DNA of 64,000 nt from assembly GCF_014837295.1 (NCBI RefSeq), contig NZ_JACYHB010000007.1:124001-188000 (forward strand), read 5' to 3'. Under the pieces are notes generated by a model that worked only from the letters and a program-made list of their open reading frames with translations, did no database searches and was not told the DNA's origin. The translations under genes and the position numbers were made by a program. Positions 8,609 to 15,811 of the stretch are shown one piece after another. Origin of the DNA: Cellulosimicrobium arenosum. Lineage in GTDB: Bacteria; Actinomycetota; Actinomycetes; Actinomycetales; Cellulomonadaceae. The stretch's first letter is position 1. Each line of letters starts with the position of its first letter.

Positions 8609-10238
8609 AGGGGATCCTGCCAGGCTCTCGGAAGGTGTTCGGGGGTGCGGTGGCGGGTCGGTCGGTCGTGGCCGTCCCTGCCAGCGCGGTCCAGGACTCG
8701 GGCGCGAGCGCGACGGTCGTCCGGGTGCGACCGGTGCCTCCGGACGTGACGACGGTGACGTCGGCGCCCAGGTCCACGGCGGACCAGCACGACCCGACGA
8801 CCTTGCGCGCGTGCGCGGGGCCCTCGACGGCGGCCTCGTGGTCGGCGACCATGCGCCAGCCCTCCGTGAGCTCGACGCCCAGGCCGAGGTGCTCGACGTC
8901 GACCTCGACGGGCTCGGCGGACCGGTTGGTGAGGAACAGCGCGAGCGCCCCGGTCTCCGGGTCGTGCGTCGCCGCGGCGGTGACGAGCGGGACCTCGCCG
9001 TGGCGCGTCGTCGTGGTCGTGGGGGAGTCCACGCGCACGTCGAGCGCCTCGCCGCGCGCCAGGCGTGCCGTCGTCGCGAACGGGTGGAAGGTCGGCTGGC
9101 GCCACGCCTCGCCGCCGGGCTCGGTCATGATCGGCGCGATGACGTTGACGAGCTGGGCGAGCGCAGCGACGGGGACGCGGTCGGCGTGGTTGAGGAGGGT
9201 GACGAGCAGGTCGCCCACGACGACGGCGTCGAGCGCCGAGTAGACGTCCTCGATGATGCGCGGGGCGTCGCGCTGGACCGGCAGGTTCGTCTCGCCGGGG
9301 AACCGGGACTCGAGGTACCAGACGTTCCACTCGTCGAAGCTGATGGTGATCTTCTTGTCCGAGCGGCGGCGCGCGCCCACGGCGTCGGCGGACGCGACGA
9401 CACGGTCGATGAAGCGGTCCATCGCGGTGCCCGAGCCGAGGAACGACGCGCGGTCCCCGTCGAGCTCCTCGTAGTAGGCGTGCATGGAGATGTGGTCGAC
9501 GAGGTCGTACGTGTACGACAGGACCGTCTGCTCCCACTCGCCGAAGGTGTTCATCTGCATCGACGACGACCCGCACACGACGAGCGAGACGGTCGGGTCG
9601 ACGAGCTTCATCGCCTTGCCGGCCTCGGCCGCGAGCCTGCCGTACTCGTGCGCGTCCTTGTGGCCGATCTGCCAGGGACCGTCCATCTCGTTGCCCAGGC
9701 ACCACAGGTGCACGCCGTACGGCTCGGCGCGGCCGTGGGCGATGCGCAGGTCGGCCCAGCGGGTCCCGGCCTCGCCGTTGCAGTACTCGACGAGCGCCGC
9801 CGCGGCCTCGACGCCGCGTGTGCCGAGGTTGACGGCCAGCATCGGCTCGAAGCCCTCGCGCTCGGCCCACTGCAAGAACTCGTCGGTGCCGACGAGGTTC
9901 GGCTCGACGGTCCGCCAGGCGAGGTCGAGGAAGGGCTTGCGCTCGGACACCGGACCGACGCCGTCCTCCCAGCGGTAGTTCGATACGAAGTTGCCGCCGG
10001 GGTAGCGCAGCACCGTCGCACCGAGCTCGCGCGTGAGGTCGGCGACGTCGCGACGGAACCCGTGCTCGTCCGCCGTGGCGTGCCCCGGCTCGTAGATGCC
10101 CGTGTAGACGGCGCGGCCGAGGTGCTCGACGAACGAGCCGAACAGGCGGCGGTCGACCGGACCGACCCGGAAGTCGGTGTGCAGCGTGACCCGGGGGCGC
10201 GGTACGGGCTGGTGGTCGGGCATCGGGAGGTGCTCCAT
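8598..10238 (-). CDS. Intracellular alpha-L-arabinofuranosidase, GH51
   Basis: A 546-residue retaining alpha-L-arabinofuranosidase of the GH51 family. No signal peptide is visible, so it should act in the cytoplasm on imported arabino-oligosaccharides. Motifs: N-terminal GSFVEHLGRAVYTGIYEPGH (about 34-53), substrate contact RYPGGNFVSNYRWEDG, acid/base Glu in CLGNEMDGPW, and nucleophile Glu in ISFDEWNVWY. The C-terminal beta-sandwich follows (LALFLTNRSAEPVEV). It may start 5 codons later at MPDHQPVPRP. It is transcribed divergently from the sugar ABC importer; two LacI-type operators lie in the shared 499-bp region. Its last bases run into the terminator hairpin. Confidence 0.95.
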   Translation of the reverse strand: MEHLPMPDHQPVPRPRVTLHTDFRVGPVDRRLFGSFVEHLGRAVYTGIYEPGHATADEHGFRRDVADLTRELGATVLRYPGGNFVSNYRWEDGVGPVSERKPFLDLAWRTVEPNLVGTDEFLQWAEREGFEPMLAVNLGTRGVEAAAALVEYCNGEAGTRWADLRIAHGRAEPYGVHLWCLGNEMDGPWQIGHKDAHEYGRLAAEAGKAMKLVDPTVSLVVCGSSSMQMNTFGEWEQTVLSYTYDLVDHISMHAYYEELDGDRASFLGSGTAMDRFIDRVVASADAVGARRRSDKKITISFDEWNVWYLESRFPGETNLPVQRDAPRIIEDVYSALDAVVVGDLLVTLLNHADRVPVAALAQLVNVIAPIMTEPGGEAWRQPTFHPFATTARLARGEALDVRVDSPTTTTTRHGEVPLVTAAATHDPETGALALFLTNRSAEPVEVDVEHLGLGVELTEGWRMVADHEAAVEGPAHARKVVGSCWSAVDLGADVTVVTSGGTGRTRTTVALAPESWTALAGTATTDRPATAPPNTFREPGRIPSET

Positions 10239-10472
10239 GATCGGGTCGGCGGGTCGGTCGCCCGACGACCGGCGTGCGCCGGTCCTCGGCGGCGACCCTG
10301 AGAGTCAACCATGGCGCGAGCGACGATGACCGGGTTCCCCTGCCTGCGCAGCTCGCGCCCCGCGCTGCAGGAGCCCTGGGCGGTACCGATACCGGCGGGC
10401 GGTGGGCACCCCCGCCCCTGGCCACGGTGGTCGTGATGCAACCGTGACCGGGAGCGACTTCAGTTTCCCGAG

Positions 10473-10486
10473 TGTGAGCGCTAACA
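10473..10486. promoter_or_regulatory. LacI-type operator 1 (GH51 / ABC importer)
   Basis: TGTGAGCGCTAACA, identical over 14 bases to the site before the araB-like gene. The TAACAT inside it could serve as a -10 box for rightward transcription. It lies about 235 bp upstream of the GH51 start and about 250 bp upstream of the importer start. Confidence 0.75.
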
Positions 10487-10499
10487 TCGTCCTGGACGA

Positions 10500-10513
10500 T
10501 GTGATCGCTCACA
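10500..10513. promoter_or_regulatory. LacI-type operator 2 (GH51 / ABC importer)
   Basis: TGTGATCGCTCACA: arms TGTGATC and GCTCACA with one mismatch and the same central CG. It lies 27 bp (centre to centre) from operator 1, about two and a half helical turns. Confidence 0.65.
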
Positions 10514-10737
10514 TGGCCCGGAAGCGCTCGATCGCGCGGTTACCCTCGCTGACAGGCGGTGGAAGTTACCGAACGGTTATGCGCCGAAGGCCATCAGGGC
10601 TTGCGGTGGACGGCAGTACAGCGCTAGACATTGACATATCCGAACACGTACCAACAAGAGTCAACAGCCCCCGACGCTGGGAGCGGTCGACCGAGCGGCA
10701 CCGGCACAACGCCGGTCCGCATCTCAAGGAGGAGAGC

Positions 10738-11751
10738 ATGTTCAGCACGAAGAAGGCGCGCACGCGCCTGACCGGTGTTCTCGCAGGCGCGGCAGTGTTC
10801 GCCCTGGCGGCTTGCAGCAGCGGTGGCGGCAGCGACGACGACACGGCTGACGCGGGCGGCAACGGCGGCGGCGACGACGTCATCAGCATCGGTTTCTCGC
10901 AGGTCGGCGCCGAGTCCGGCTGGCGCGCGGCGAACACCAAGTCCATCCAGGACACGCTGACCGCGGAGAACGGGTTCGACCTCAGCTTCTCCGACGCGCA
11001 GCAGAAGCAGGAGAACCAGATCCAGGCGATCCGCTCCTACATCGCCCAGGGCGTGGACGTCATCGCGTTCTCCCCCGTGGTCGAGTCCGGCTGGGACGCC
11101 GTGCTCGAGGAGGCGAAGGACGCCGGGATCCCCGTCATCCTCACCGACCGCGCCGTGGACTCCGAGGACGAGTCGCTCTACGAGTCGTTCATCGGCTCGG
11201 ACTTCGTGCTCGAGGGCGAGACCGCCGGCGAGTGGGTCAGCGAGAACCTCGCGACCGAGCCCATCAACGTCGTCGAGCTCCAGGGCACGACGGGCGCCGC
11301 CCCCGCGATCGACCGCAAGGCCGGCTTCGAGGAGGCCACGTCGGACAACCCGAACGTGACCATCATCGACTCGCAGACCGGTAACTTCACCCGGTCCGAG
11401 GGCAAGACCGTCATGGAGGGCTTCCTCCAGGCGCACGACGACATCGACCTCGTCTACGCGCACAACGACGACATGGGTCTCGGCGCGATCGAGGCCATCG
11501 AGGCCGCCGGTCTCGTCCCGGGCGAGGACATCAAGATCGTCACCGTCGACGCGGTCAAGGACGGCATGCAGGCGCTCGCCGACGGCAAGATCAACTTCAT
11601 CGTCGAGTGCAACCCGCTGCTCGGCCCGGACCTCGCCGAGATCGCCAAGAAGGTCGTCGCCGGCGAGGAGGTCGAGAAGCGCATCGTCGTCGAGGACCAG
11701 TCCTTCACGCAGGAGCAGGCCGTCGAGGCGCTGCCGACGCGCGAGTACTGA
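10738..11751 (+). CDS. Sugar ABC transporter substrate-binding lipoprotein, YtfQ-like (furanose binding)
   Basis: The extracellular solute receptor of a CUT2-type sugar importer. The 337-residue protein has a lipoprotein signal (LAAC, lipidated Cys at residue 22), a Gly/Ser/Asp linker, then a periplasmic-binding fold very like E. coli YtfQ: FSQVGAESGWRAANTKS, AQQKQENQIQAIRSYIAQG, VVELQGTTGAAPAIDRKAGF and YAHNDDMGLGAIEAI. YtfQ binds galactofuranose; the arabinose setting suggests L-arabinofuranose or arabinose here (inference). ATG 10738 has an excellent AAGGAGGAG site. Two hairpins follow the gene, which may let it be made in excess over the ATPase and permeases. Confidence 0.92.
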   Translation: MFSTKKARTRLTGVLAGAAVFALAACSSGGGSDDDTADAGGNGGGDDVISIGFSQVGAESGWRAANTKSIQDTLTAENGFDLSFSDAQQKQENQIQAIRSYIAQGVDVIAFSPVVESGWDAVLEEAKDAGIPVILTDRAVDSEDESLYESFIGSDFVLEGETAGEWVSENLATEPINVVELQGTTGAAPAIDRKAGFEEATSDNPNVTIIDSQTGNFTRSEGKTVMEGFLQAHDDIDLVYAHNDDMGLGAIEAIEAAGLVPGEDIKIVTVDAVKDGMQALADGKINFIVECNPLLGPDLAEIAKKVVAGEEVEKRIVVEDQSFTQEQAVEALPTREY

Positions 11752-11774
11752 GCCGCACGCTCAGCACCGCGCCC

Positions 11775-11800
11775 GTGGCGGGGCCGACAGGCCCCGCCAC
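11775..11800 (+). terminator. Hairpin after binding-protein gene (1 of 2)
   Basis: Perfect 11-bp GC-rich stem (arms 11775-11785 and 11790-11800) with loop GACA, 24 bp after the stop codon. There is no T-tract. It could be a partial terminator or protect the 3' end of the upstream message. Confidence 0.65.
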
Positions 11801-11809
11801 CACGAGCGG

Positions 11810-11847
11810 ACCGCGCGCCGGGAGACTTCAGGTCCCCGGCGCGCGGT
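11810..11847 (+). terminator. Hairpin after binding-protein gene (2 of 2)
   Basis: Perfect 13-bp stem (ACCGCGCGCCGGG at 11810-11822 pairing with 11835-11847) and a 12-nt loop. It follows the first hairpin by 9 nt and precedes the ATPase gene by 89 bp. Confidence 0.62.
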
Positions 11848-11936
11848 CGACTGACACCACCAGCAGGAATCCGGAGCCGACGACCCAGGCGTAGACTCCC
11901 GGAGCCACCGCAGCACCGCAGCTCGGAAGGTCACCC

Positions 11937-13478
11937 ATGAGCACCCCCGTCCCCGAGGGGCGACCCGTCGTCGAGATGTCCGGGATCTCCATCGAGTTCC
12001 CCGGCGTCAAGGCGCTCGACGGCGTCGACCTCACCCTCCGCCCCGGAGAGATCCACGCCCTGATGGGCGAGAACGGCGCCGGCAAGTCGACGATGATCAA
12101 GGCCCTCACCGGGGTCTACTCGATCGACTCGGGCACCATCGTCGTCGACGGTTCGCCGCACACGTTCTCCGGCCCGGGTGCCGCGCAGCAGGCCGGCGTC
12201 TCCACGGTGTACCAGGAGGTCAACCTCTGCGAGAACCTCTCCGTGGCGGAGAACATCATGCTCGGCCACGAGCCACGCCGTGGGGGCGCGATCAACTGGC
12301 GCGCCACGCGACGTCGTGCGGGCGAGATGCTCGCGCGCCTCAACCTGGACATCGACCCCGCGTCGTCGCTCGCGTCCCACTCGCTCGCGATCCAGCAGCT
12401 GGTCGCGATCTGCCGCGCCCTCGTCATCGACTGCAAGGTGCTCATCCTCGACGAGCCCACGTCGAGCCTCGACGCCGACGAGGTCGCGCAGCTCTTCGAG
12501 GTGATGCGCCGACTGAAGGACGACGGCGTCGCCATCCTCTTCGTGTCGCACTTCCTCGAGCAGGTCTACGCGATCTCCGACCGGATGACCGTGCTGCGCA
12601 ACGGTCGGCTCGTGGGGGAGTACCGGACCGACGAGCTGCCGCGGCTCGAGCTCGTCTCGAAGATGATCGGCGCCTCGCTCGACGAGCTGTCCGAGCTCGA
12701 GCAGACCACCGAGCGGATCGCGCACGACCGCTCGGGCGAGGAGCCGTTCATCCAGGCCGTCGGCCTCGGACGCAAGGGCTCGATCCAGCCCTTCGACCTC
12801 GACATCTATCCGGGCGAGGTCGTCGGTCTCGCCGGTCTGCTCGGGTCGGGCCGCACCGAGATGGCCCGCCTGCTCGCCGGCGCGGACCGCGCGGACTCGG
12901 GGCAGACGACGGTGAGCGGCAGGCTCGCGCGGCTGCGCACACCGCGCGCGGCGATGCAGCGCAACATCGCGTTCTCGTCCGAGCACCGCAAGGCCGAGGG
13001 CGTCGTCGGCGACCTCACCATCCGCGAGAACATCGTCCTCGGCCTGCAGGCCGACCGGGGCTGGGCGCGGCGGATGCCGCGTCGCCAGGTCGACGAGATC
13101 GTCGAGAAGTACATGACGGCGCTCTCGATCCGGCCGAACAACCCGGACGCGCTCCTGCGCAACCTGTCCGGCGGCAACCAGCAGAAGGTGCTGCTCGCAC
13201 GCTGGCTCGCCACCGCCCCCGAGCTCCTCATCCTCGACGAGCCGACCCGCGGCATCGACGTGGGCGCCAAGGCGGAGATCCAGAAGCTCGTCGCACAGCT
13301 CGCGAGCCAGGGCATGTCCGTGCTGTTCATCTCGGCCGAGCTCGACGAGGTCCTGCGCCTGAGCCACCGCATCGCCGTCATGCGTGACCGGGTCAAGGTC
13401 GCGGAGATCACCAACAGCGACGACGTCACCGTCGAGAACGTCGTCGAGCTCATCGCGAGCGGAGGGACCGACTCATGA
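11937..13478 (+). CDS. Sugar ABC transporter ATP-binding protein (double ABC cassette, YtfR-like)
   Basis: Energises the importer. The 513-residue protein holds two ABC domains, as usual for the CUT2 family. The first has Walker A GENGAGKSTMIK (about 44-55), a divergent signature, and Walker B LILDEPTSSLD. The second has a degenerate P-loop (GLLGSGRTEMARLL, about 299-312), a signature LSGGNQQKVLLARWL and Walker B LLILDEPTRGIDVGAK. It resembles YtfR/RbsA/AraG; the YtfQ-like receptor next door favours the YtfR group. AAGG lies a few bases before the ATG. Its stop overlaps the next start (ATGA, 13475-13478), so translation is coupled. Confidence 0.93.
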   Translation: MSTPVPEGRPVVEMSGISIEFPGVKALDGVDLTLRPGEIHALMGENGAGKSTMIKALTGVYSIDSGTIVVDGSPHTFSGPGAAQQAGVSTVYQEVNLCENLSVAENIMLGHEPRRGGAINWRATRRRAGEMLARLNLDIDPASSLASHSLAIQQLVAICRALVIDCKVLILDEPTSSLDADEVAQLFEVMRRLKDDGVAILFVSHFLEQVYAISDRMTVLRNGRLVGEYRTDELPRLELVSKMIGASLDELSELEQTTERIAHDRSGEEPFIQAVGLGRKGSIQPFDLDIYPGEVVGLAGLLGSGRTEMARLLAGADRADSGQTTVSGRLARLRTPRAAMQRNIAFSSEHRKAEGVVGDLTIRENIVLGLQADRGWARRMPRRQVDEIVEKYMTALSIRPNNPDALLRNLSGGNQQKVLLARWLATAPELLILDEPTRGIDVGAKAEIQKLVAQLASQGMSVLFISAELDEVLRLSHRIAVMRDRVKVAEITNSDDVTVENVVELIASGGTDS

Positions 13479-14539
13479 GTACGGCTGCCCCAGCCACACC
13501 CACGTGGCAGCGCGTGACCCAGCACCGGCTGTTCTGGCCGGTCGTCGCGCTCGTCGCGCTCTTCGTGGCCAACACCATCGCCAACCCCGGGTTCCTGTCG
13601 CTGCGGCTCCAGGACGGGCACCTCTTCGGCGCCCTGATCAACCTGCTGCGCGGCGGGTCGCCCCTGCTGCTCATCGCGCTCGGCATGACGCTCGTCATCG
13701 CGACCCGCGGCATCGACCTGTCGGTCGGTGCGGTCGTCGCGATCTCGGGGGCGGTGGCGCTGAGCTTCATCGCCTCGTCCTCGGACCCGAGCAGCGTGAC
13801 CACGGTCCTGGTGGCGATCGGTATCGCCCTCGCGCTGTCGCTCGTGCTCGGCGTCTGGAACGGGTTCCTCGTGTCGGTGGTCGGTATCCAGCCGATCATC
13901 GCGACCCTCGTCCTCATGACCGCAGGCCGGGGCGTCGCGATGCTCATCACGGGCGGGCAGATCACGACCGTCAACAGCGCACCGTTCAAGACCCTCGGCT
14001 CGGGCTTCTGGCTCGGGCTGCCGGTCGCGGTGTTCGTCGCCGGAGGCGTGTTCGCCCTCGTCGCGTTCCTGACGCGACGTACCGCGCTCGGCATGCTCAT
14101 CGAGTCCGTCGGCATCAACCCCGAGGCCAGCCGGCTCGCCGGCGTGAAGTCACGCAGCATCATCTGGACGGTCTACGCGGTCTGCGGCCTGTTCGCCGGT
14201 CTCGGCGGCCTGATCATCAGCTCGAACGTCATGGCGGCCGACGCCAACAACGCGGGCCTGTTCATCGAGCTGGACGCGATCCTCGCGGTCGTGATCGGCG
14301 GGACGTCGCTCTCGGGCGGCAAGTTCTCGTTGGCCGGCACGCTCGTGGGCGTCCTCATCATCCAGACCCTGACCGTGACCGTGACGATGCTCGGCATCTC
14401 GCCCTCGGTCACCCCCTTGTTCAAGGCCATCGTCGTGATCGCGGTCTGCCTCGCGCAGTCGCCGAAGATCCGCGACGCCGTGGCCGCCAGACGCCGGCGT
14501 GCAGCACGCACGTCCCAGGCAGCGGAGGTGGCAGCCTGA
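13475..14539 (+). CDS. Sugar ABC transporter permease (YtfT-like)
   Basis: One of two membrane subunits of the furanose-type importer. The 354-residue protein has about nine to ten hydrophobic segments and the BPD_transp_2 signature (GMTLVIATRGIDLSVGAVVAISG, about residues 70-92), later ALGMLIESVGINPEASRLAGVK and VIGGTSLSGGKFSLAGTLVG. The C-terminal end is short and Arg/Ala-rich. Starts and stops overlap neighbours on both sides (ATGA at 13475; TGATG at 14537-14541), so the permeases are translated as a unit with the ATPase. Confidence 0.92.
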   Translation: MSTAAPATPTWQRVTQHRLFWPVVALVALFVANTIANPGFLSLRLQDGHLFGALINLLRGGSPLLLIALGMTLVIATRGIDLSVGAVVAISGAVALSFIASSSDPSSVTTVLVAIGIALALSLVLGVWNGFLVSVVGIQPIIATLVLMTAGRGVAMLITGGQITTVNSAPFKTLGSGFWLGLPVAVFVAGGVFALVAFLTRRTALGMLIESVGINPEASRLAGVKSRSIIWTVYAVCGLFAGLGGLIISSNVMAADANNAGLFIELDAILAVVIGGTSLSGGKFSLAGTLVGVLIIQTLTVTVTMLGISPSVTPLFKAIVVIAVCLAQSPKIRDAVAARRRRAARTSQAAEVAA

Positions 14540-15600
14540 TGTCCACCGTCAAGACACCCACACCCACCTCGCCGCGCGAGCCGGGCAACAAGCCCCGTAC
14601 CGCGGGCGGCATGTCCGCGGGCATGCCGGTGCGCTTCGCGTCGCGCATCCGCGTGGACCGACGCTATCTGCCGGTCATCGGGACGCTCGTGGTGCTCGCT
14701 CTGATGCTGATCATCGGGGGCTCGCGGTACGAGAACTTCCTCTCGGGCCGGGTCATCTCGAACCTGTTCATCAACAACTCGTTCCTCATCGTGCTCGCCG
14801 TCGGCATGACGTTCGTGATCCTGACAGGTGGGATCGACCTGTCGGTCGGGTCCGTGGTCGCCCTGTCCGGGATCAGTGCGGCCTCGCTGCTGCAGTCCGG
14901 GTGGCCGGCCGCCGTGGTGATCCCCCTCGTGGTGCTCATCGGCACGGTGATCGGGCTGGTGGTCGGGATCATGGTCCACGTGTTCGAGATCCAACCGTTC
15001 ATCGCCACCTTGGCGGCGATGTTCCTCGCGCGCGGCCTGTGCTACGTGATCAGCCTGCAGTCGATCCCGATCAACGACGACACGTTCGTGTCGATCGCGA
15101 GCTGGAAGCAGCAGTTCGGCGAGGAGTGGCGCATCACCACGAGCGTCGTGATCGCCCTCGTGGTCGTGGCGATCGCCTTCTACATGCTGCACTACACGCA
15201 GTTCGGCCGGACCGTCTACGCCATCGGCGGCGGCGAGCAGTCCGCGATGCTCATGGGTCTCCCCGTGGCGCGGACCAAGGTTCTCGTCTACGTCGTCAGC
15301 GGCACGTGCGCCGGCATCGGCGGACTCCTGTTCGCCATGTTCTCGCGATCGGGCTACTCGCTGACCGGCGTGGGGATGGAGCTCGACGCCATCGCCGCGG
15401 TCGTCATCGGTGGCACGATCCTCACGGGCGGTACCGGGTTCGTCCTCGGGTCCGTCCTCGGCGTGCTCGTCCTGGGCCTGATCCAGACGATCATCACGTT
15501 CGAGGGCACGCTCAGCTCGTGGTGGACCAAGATCGTCATCGGCGGCCTGCTGCTGGTCTTCGTGATCCTGCAGCGCGTGCTGGTCGTCCGGCGACGATGA
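14539..15600 (+). CDS. Sugar ABC transporter permease (YjfF-like)
   Basis: Second membrane subunit, 353 residues, forming the expected heterodimer with the preceding permease. It has a cytoplasmic, Pro/Arg-rich first 45 residues, then transmembrane segments with the same family signature (GMTFVILTGGIDLSVGSVVA, about 90-109), a loop with TVYAIGGGEQSAMLMGLPV, and VVIGGTILTGGTGFVLGSVLG. ATG 14539 overlaps the previous stop; the frame is open upstream but the hydrophobic core begins after this start. Last gene of the importer operon; a strong hairpin follows at 15604. Confidence 0.92.
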   Translation: MSTVKTPTPTSPREPGNKPRTAGGMSAGMPVRFASRIRVDRRYLPVIGTLVVLALMLIIGGSRYENFLSGRVISNLFINNSFLIVLAVGMTFVILTGGIDLSVGSVVALSGISAASLLQSGWPAAVVIPLVVLIGTVIGLVVGIMVHVFEIQPFIATLAAMFLARGLCYVISLQSIPINDDTFVSIASWKQQFGEEWRITTSVVIALVVVAIAFYMLHYTQFGRTVYAIGGGEQSAMLMGLPVARTKVLVYVVSGTCAGIGGLLFAMFSRSGYSLTGVGMELDAIAAVVIGGTILTGGTGFVLGSVLGVLVLGLIQTIITFEGTLSSWWTKIVIGGLLLVFVILQRVLVVRRR

Positions 15601-15603
15601 ACC

Positions 15604-15647
15604 CGGCGCCCCGGTCCGTCGGTCACGTCCGACGAACCGGGGCGCCG
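15604..15647 (+). terminator. Terminator of the ABC importer operon
   Basis: Perfect 12-bp outer stem (CGGCGCCCCGGT at 15604-15615 with 15636-15647) and an inner 6-bp stem (CGTCGG / CCGACG), 3 nt after the last stop codon. No T-tract, as is common in high-GC actinobacteria. Confidence 0.78.
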
Positions 15648-15714
15648 CACACGCACCATGGTCCGGCAGCTCGTCCGACGGTTGCCGGGCGCCGCGTGCC
15701 GCGTGCGTCATCCC

Positions 15715-15743
15715 TTGCCCCGTGTGAACGTTCACACTAGAGT
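15715..15743 (+). promoter_or_regulatory. Promoter of the secreted GH51 gene with operator in the spacer
   Basis: A good -35/-10 pair: TTGCCC (15715-15720), 17 bp, TAGAGT (15738-15743). The spacer contains the perfect 14-bp palindrome TGTGAACGTTCACA (15723-15736). A repressor bound there would block RNA polymerase directly. Confidence 0.68.
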
Positions 15744-15758
15744 TTCCCCATGCATGCT

Positions 15759-15772
15759 TGTTAGCGCTCACA
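15759..15772. promoter_or_regulatory. LacI-type operator 2 upstream of secreted GH51 gene
   Basis: TGTTAGCGCTCACA, the exact reverse complement of the 4420 and 10473 sites. It lies 36 bp (centre to centre) from the first operator and just after the expected transcription start, a classic repression position. Confidence 0.75.
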
Positions 15773-15811
15773 TACGTGCGCGCCGTGCTCTCGACGAGGA
15801 GAGGTCATTCC

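Larger units (their letters stand above)
10239..10737. promoter_or_regulatory. Divergent control region between GH51 gene and sugar ABC importer
   Basis: A 499-bp region without a credible gene. It holds two 14-bp LacI-type palindromes (10473-10486 and 10500-10513) 27 bp apart, and a separate inverted repeat GGTACCGATACC at 10382-10393 nearer the GH51 gene. The part at 10560-10700 is less GC-rich than its surroundings and includes TTGACA at 10631-10636, but no matching -10 at the right spacing, so the true start site is unclear. Confidence 0.6.

Noticed and set aside
8640-10301. Plus-strand open frames of about 200-500 aa opposite the intracellular GH51 gene
   Set aside because: Shadow frames; the minus strand has the full GH51 motif set.
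10560-10640. Lower-GC stretch as a possible horizontally acquired gene
   Set aside because: It is short, has no open frame with a ribosome site and fits a promoter region.
10473-15772. TGTGA...TCACA motifs as CRP/Crp-like sites
   Set aside because: The CRP consensus has six bases between the arms; here there are four with a central CG, the LacI/GalR pattern, and a LacI-type regulator is adjacent.
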